From CAZYBG01 sp964645155 (GTDB lineage: Bacteria; Pseudomonadota; Alphaproteobacteria; Rhodobacterales; Rhodobacteraceae), in the NCBI GenBank assembly GCA_964645155.1, contig CAZYBG010000096.1, positions 1 through 10,796 of the forward strand: a DNA stretch of 10,796 bases, given 5' to 3'. Under the pieces are notes generated by a model, which saw only the letters and a list, made by a program, of their open reading frames with translations, made no database searches and had not been told where the DNA came from. Below, piece by piece: positions 7,147 to 10,796 of the stretch (its first letter is position 1; each line of letters starts with the position of its first letter). The position numbers and the translations under genes are program-made.

Positions 7147-9114
7147 ATGAGTCTTCCCCCCGCCTTTCTCGACGAACTGCGCGCGCGGCTGTCGCTCGGG
7201 CAGGTGGTCGGGCGGAAGGTCGTCTGGGATGCGCGCAAGTCGAACCACGCCAAGGGCGACCTCTGGGCGCCGTGCCCGTTCCACCAGGAAAAGACCGCGA
7301 GCTTCCACGTCGACGACCGCAAGGGCTACTACTACTGCTTCGGCTGCCACGCCAAGGGCGACGCGATCTCGTTCGTGCGCGAGACCGAGAACGTGGGCTT
7401 CATGGAGGCGATCGAGATCCTCGCCCGCGAGGCCGGGATGCCGATGCCCGAACGCGACCCGCGGGCGCAGGAAAGGGCCGACCGGCGCGGCCAGCTGGCC
7501 GAAGTGGTCGAGGCGGCCGTGCGGCACTACCGGCTGCAGCTGAAGACCGGCGCGGCGGCCGAGGCGCGCGACTATCTCGCGCGGCGCAAGCTGAGCGAGG
7601 CGGCGCTGGAGCGGTTCGAGATCGGCTTCGCGCCGGAGGCCCGGCAGGGCCTGTTCCAGGCGCTGACGGCGAAGGGTTTCGCGCCGGAGCTGATCGTCGC
7701 CTCCGGGGTCTGCGCCGCGCCCGAGGATGGCGGGCAGCCCTATGACCGGTTCCGCGGCCGCATCGTCTTTCCGATCCGCGACGCGCGCGGCCGGGCGATC
7801 TCGCTCGGCGGCCGGGCGATGGACCCGAACGCCCGTGCCAAGTACCTCAACGGCCCCGAGACCGAGCTGTTCGACAAGGGCCGCAGCCTCTACAACCACG
7901 GGCCGGCGCGCGAGGCCGCGGGCCGGGGCCAGCCGCTGGTCGTGGCCGAAGGCTACATGGACGTGATCGCGCTCGTGATGGCGGGCTTCGAGGCGGCGGT
8001 GGCGCCGCTCGGCACCGCGGTGACCGAGGACCAGCTGCGCCTGCTCTGGCGGATGCATCCCGAGCCGGTCGTGGCGCTCGACGGCGACAAGGCCGGCCTC
8101 GGCGCGGCGATGCGGCTGATGGACCTGGCGCTGCCGCTGATCGAGGCCGGCCAGAGCCTGCGCTTCGCGCTGCTGCCCGGCGGCCGCGACCCCGACGACG
8201 TGCTGCGCGAGGGCGGCGCGCCGGCGATGCGCGCGATCCTGGAGCGGGCCGAGCCGATGGTCGGCCTGCTCTGGCGGCGCGAGACCGAGGGCCGGGTGCT
8301 CGACAGCCCCGAGCGCCGCGCCGCGCTCGACAAGTCGCTGCGCGCCGCGCTCGGCCGGATCCGCGACGCCTCGCTGCGCGGCCATTATGCCGAGGAGGTG
8401 CGGCGACTGCGCCACGCGCTCTTCGGCGGCGACCGCCGCCCGGCCGGGCGCGGCCGCGGCTGGACGCCACGCGGGCCGGTCCCCGCCGCGCCGCTGCCCG
8501 CGACCCGCGCCTCGCTGCTGGCGAGCAGCCCCGAGGTGGTCGAGGAGCGGCTGCACGAGGGCGTCATCCTGGCGACGCTGCTGGCCTATCCCGGCCTCGT
8601 CGCCGAATTCGAGGGGCCGCTCGAGGATCTCGACTGCGCCGATCCGGCGTTGGCCCGGCTGCGCGCGGCGCTCATGCGCCATGCCGGCGCCGGCGACCCG
8701 GCCGCCGCCGTCGCGGCCGAGATCGGCCCGGCAGCCCTTGAAAGCCTGGTCTCGGTGCGCCATGTGCGGATCGCGCCCGCCTTGCGCCGGCCGGCTGATA
8801 CCGGGACCGCACGGCTCTGCCTCGCCGAGGAATTCGCCCGCCTGGCCGCCCGCCGTGGCGTCCGGCGCGAGATCGCGCACGCGATCGACGATCTCGACGC
8901 GCTGGCCGACGAAGGGCTGACCTGGAGGCTCCGCCAGGCCGCCGAGGCGACCGACCGCGTTGGTCGCGGCAGCGCCGCAGACCGGGCGGACTACGACGTG
9001 GCGCCGAACGGCCTGCGCCTCGACCGGACCGAGCGCGGCGCCTTCGAGGACCTCCTCGCCCGCATCGGTTATCCACAGCCGACCGATCTTGGTGAGGAAA
9101 AGGTAAAGAAATAA
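7147..9114 (+). CDS. dnaG: DNA primase DnaG
   Basis: Replicative primase (655 residues) that makes RNA primers at the replication fork in partnership with the DnaB helicase. The N-terminal CHC2 zinc-binding domain is complete: Cys43-x2-His46 (CPFH) and Cys64-x2-Cys67 (CFGC), with GDAISFV following. The RNA-polymerase core contains GGRAMDP, then AKYLNGPETELFDKGRSLYN. The Toprim catalytic motifs are VAEGYMDVIAL with Glu268, and ALDGDKAG with Asp312 and Asp314, the acidic metal-binding residues. A Pro/Arg/Gly-rich linker at about residues 426-455 leads to the C-terminal helicase-interaction domain, which ends in Lys-rich EEKVKK. The start MSLPPAFLDELRARL matches the usual DnaG N-terminus, and no upstream start is plausible. 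The gene has its own promoter immediately upstream and no visible ribosome site. rpoD follows after 92 nt, the conserved dnaG-rpoD pairing. Confidence 0.98.
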   Translation: MSLPPAFLDELRARLSLGQVVGRKVVWDARKSNHAKGDLWAPCPFHQEKTASFHVDDRKGYYYCFGCHAKGDAISFVRETENVGFMEAIEILAREAGMPMPERDPRAQERADRRGQLAEVVEAAVRHYRLQLKTGAAAEARDYLARRKLSEAALERFEIGFAPEARQGLFQALTAKGFAPELIVASGVCAAPEDGGQPYDRFRGRIVFPIRDARGRAISLGGRAMDPNARAKYLNGPETELFDKGRSLYNHGPAREAAGRGQPLVVAEGYMDVIALVMAGFEAAVAPLGTAVTEDQLRLLWRMHPEPVVALDGDKAGLGAAMRLMDLALPLIEAGQSLRFALLPGGRDPDDVLREGGAPAMRAILERAEPMVGLLWRRETEGRVLDSPERRAALDKSLRAALGRIRDASLRGHYAEEVRRLRHALFGGDRRPAGRGRGWTPRGPVPAAPLPATRASLLASSPEVVEERLHEGVILATLLAYPGLVAEFEGPLEDLDCADPALARLRAALMRHAGAGDPAAAVAAEIGPAALESLVSVRHVRIAPALRRPADTGTARLCLAEEFARLAARRGVRREIAHAIDDLDALADEGLTWRLRQAAEATDRVGRGSAADRADYDVAPNGLRLDRTERGAFEDLLARIGYPQPTDLGEEKVKK

Positions 9115-9138
9115 GGGCTAGACGGGTGTCATCCCGCC

Positions 9139-9181
9139 CGATTCGCGCTACATGATTCGCACGAGCAGCAGCGCCGAATCG
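9139..9181 (+). repeat. Alternative hairpins in the rpoD leader
   Basis: CGAATCG (9175-9181) is complementary to CGATTCG at 9139-9145 (7 bp) and also, over 6 bp, to GATTCG at 9154-9159. The GATTCGC element thus occurs twice as a direct repeat upstream of one shared complementary arm, allowing two mutually exclusive stems. The shared arm ends 12 nt before the rpoD Shine-Dalgarno. This could be a structured leader or chance. No convincing promoter was found in the 92-nt dnaG-rpoD gap; GTGTCA (9126-9131) with TACATG (9149-9154) is only a weak candidate. Confidence 0.3.
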
Positions 9182-9193
9182 CTCGAACCCCGC

Positions 9194-9199
9194 AAGGAG
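9194..9199 (+). promoter_or_regulatory. Strong Shine-Dalgarno of rpoD
   Basis: AAGGAG lies 7 nt before the ATG at 9207, an ideal ribosome site and the strongest in the window. It fixes the rpoD start and contrasts with dnaG, which has none. Confidence 0.85.
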
Positions 9200-9206
9200 C
9201 TACCGC

Positions 9207-10796
<1,590 letters not shown>

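Noticed and set aside
6943..8880. 645-codon minus-strand open frame opposite dnaG
   Set aside because: Same GC-bias artefact: antisense to dnaG, Arg/Ala/Gly-rich, with no family resemblance and no ribosome site expected of a gene.
9121..9138. Possible terminator after dnaG (CGGG-TGTCAT-CCCG)
   Set aside because: The stem is only 4 bp and no T-run follows, so termination between dnaG and rpoD is not supported.

Overview
The window is about 10.8 kb of very GC-rich DNA with strong G/C third-position codon bias. All supported genes lie on the plus strand. The encoded proteins (the GdhA-type glutamate dehydrogenase, heterotetrameric sarcosine oxidase, DnaG, and an RpoD with a long acidic non-conserved region) fit an alphaproteobacterium, probably of the Rhodobacterales/Paracoccaceae type. 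That placement comes from recognising the protein families; no database search was run.

Layout: (1) 1-1260, a glutamate dehydrogenase gene cut off at its 5' end by the window edge. (2) 1268-1852, a small two-helix membrane protein with a YcxB-like C-terminus and noticeably less GC-biased codon use. (3) 1950-7052, a complete soxBDAG operon for heterotetrameric sarcosine oxidase. An 11-bp hairpin sits between soxB and soxD, soxD and soxA share an ATGA overlap, and soxA and soxG overlap by 8 nt with a GTG start for soxG. (4) 7147-9114, dnaG, preceded by a good sigma70-like promoter placed so close that the mRNA is predicted to be leaderless. (5) 9207-10796, rpoD, starting after a strong Shine-Dalgarno sequence and cut off by the window end before sigma region 4.

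Functionally, SoxBDAG oxidatively demethylates sarcosine to glycine, passing the one-carbon unit to tetrahydrofolate as 5,10-methylene-THF and releasing hydrogen peroxide. Glutamate dehydrogenase interconverts glutamate and 2-oxoglutarate plus ammonia, so the left part is amino-acid and one-carbon metabolism. The right part is the replication primase and primary sigma factor pair, the dnaG-rpoD core of the classical macromolecular synthesis operon. Here soxG, not rpsU, is the gene immediately upstream of dnaG.

I found no mobile element, CRISPR array, tRNA or rRNA gene, phage gene or defence system. No intergenic gap exceeds about 100 bases. The window looks like ordinary chromosomal core sequence. 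The points worth a second look are regulatory: the leaderless dnaG promoter with a repeated CGGGCCC inside its spacer, the soxB-soxD hairpin, and alternative hairpins in the rpoD leader. I see no convincing evidence for an undescribed biological system.
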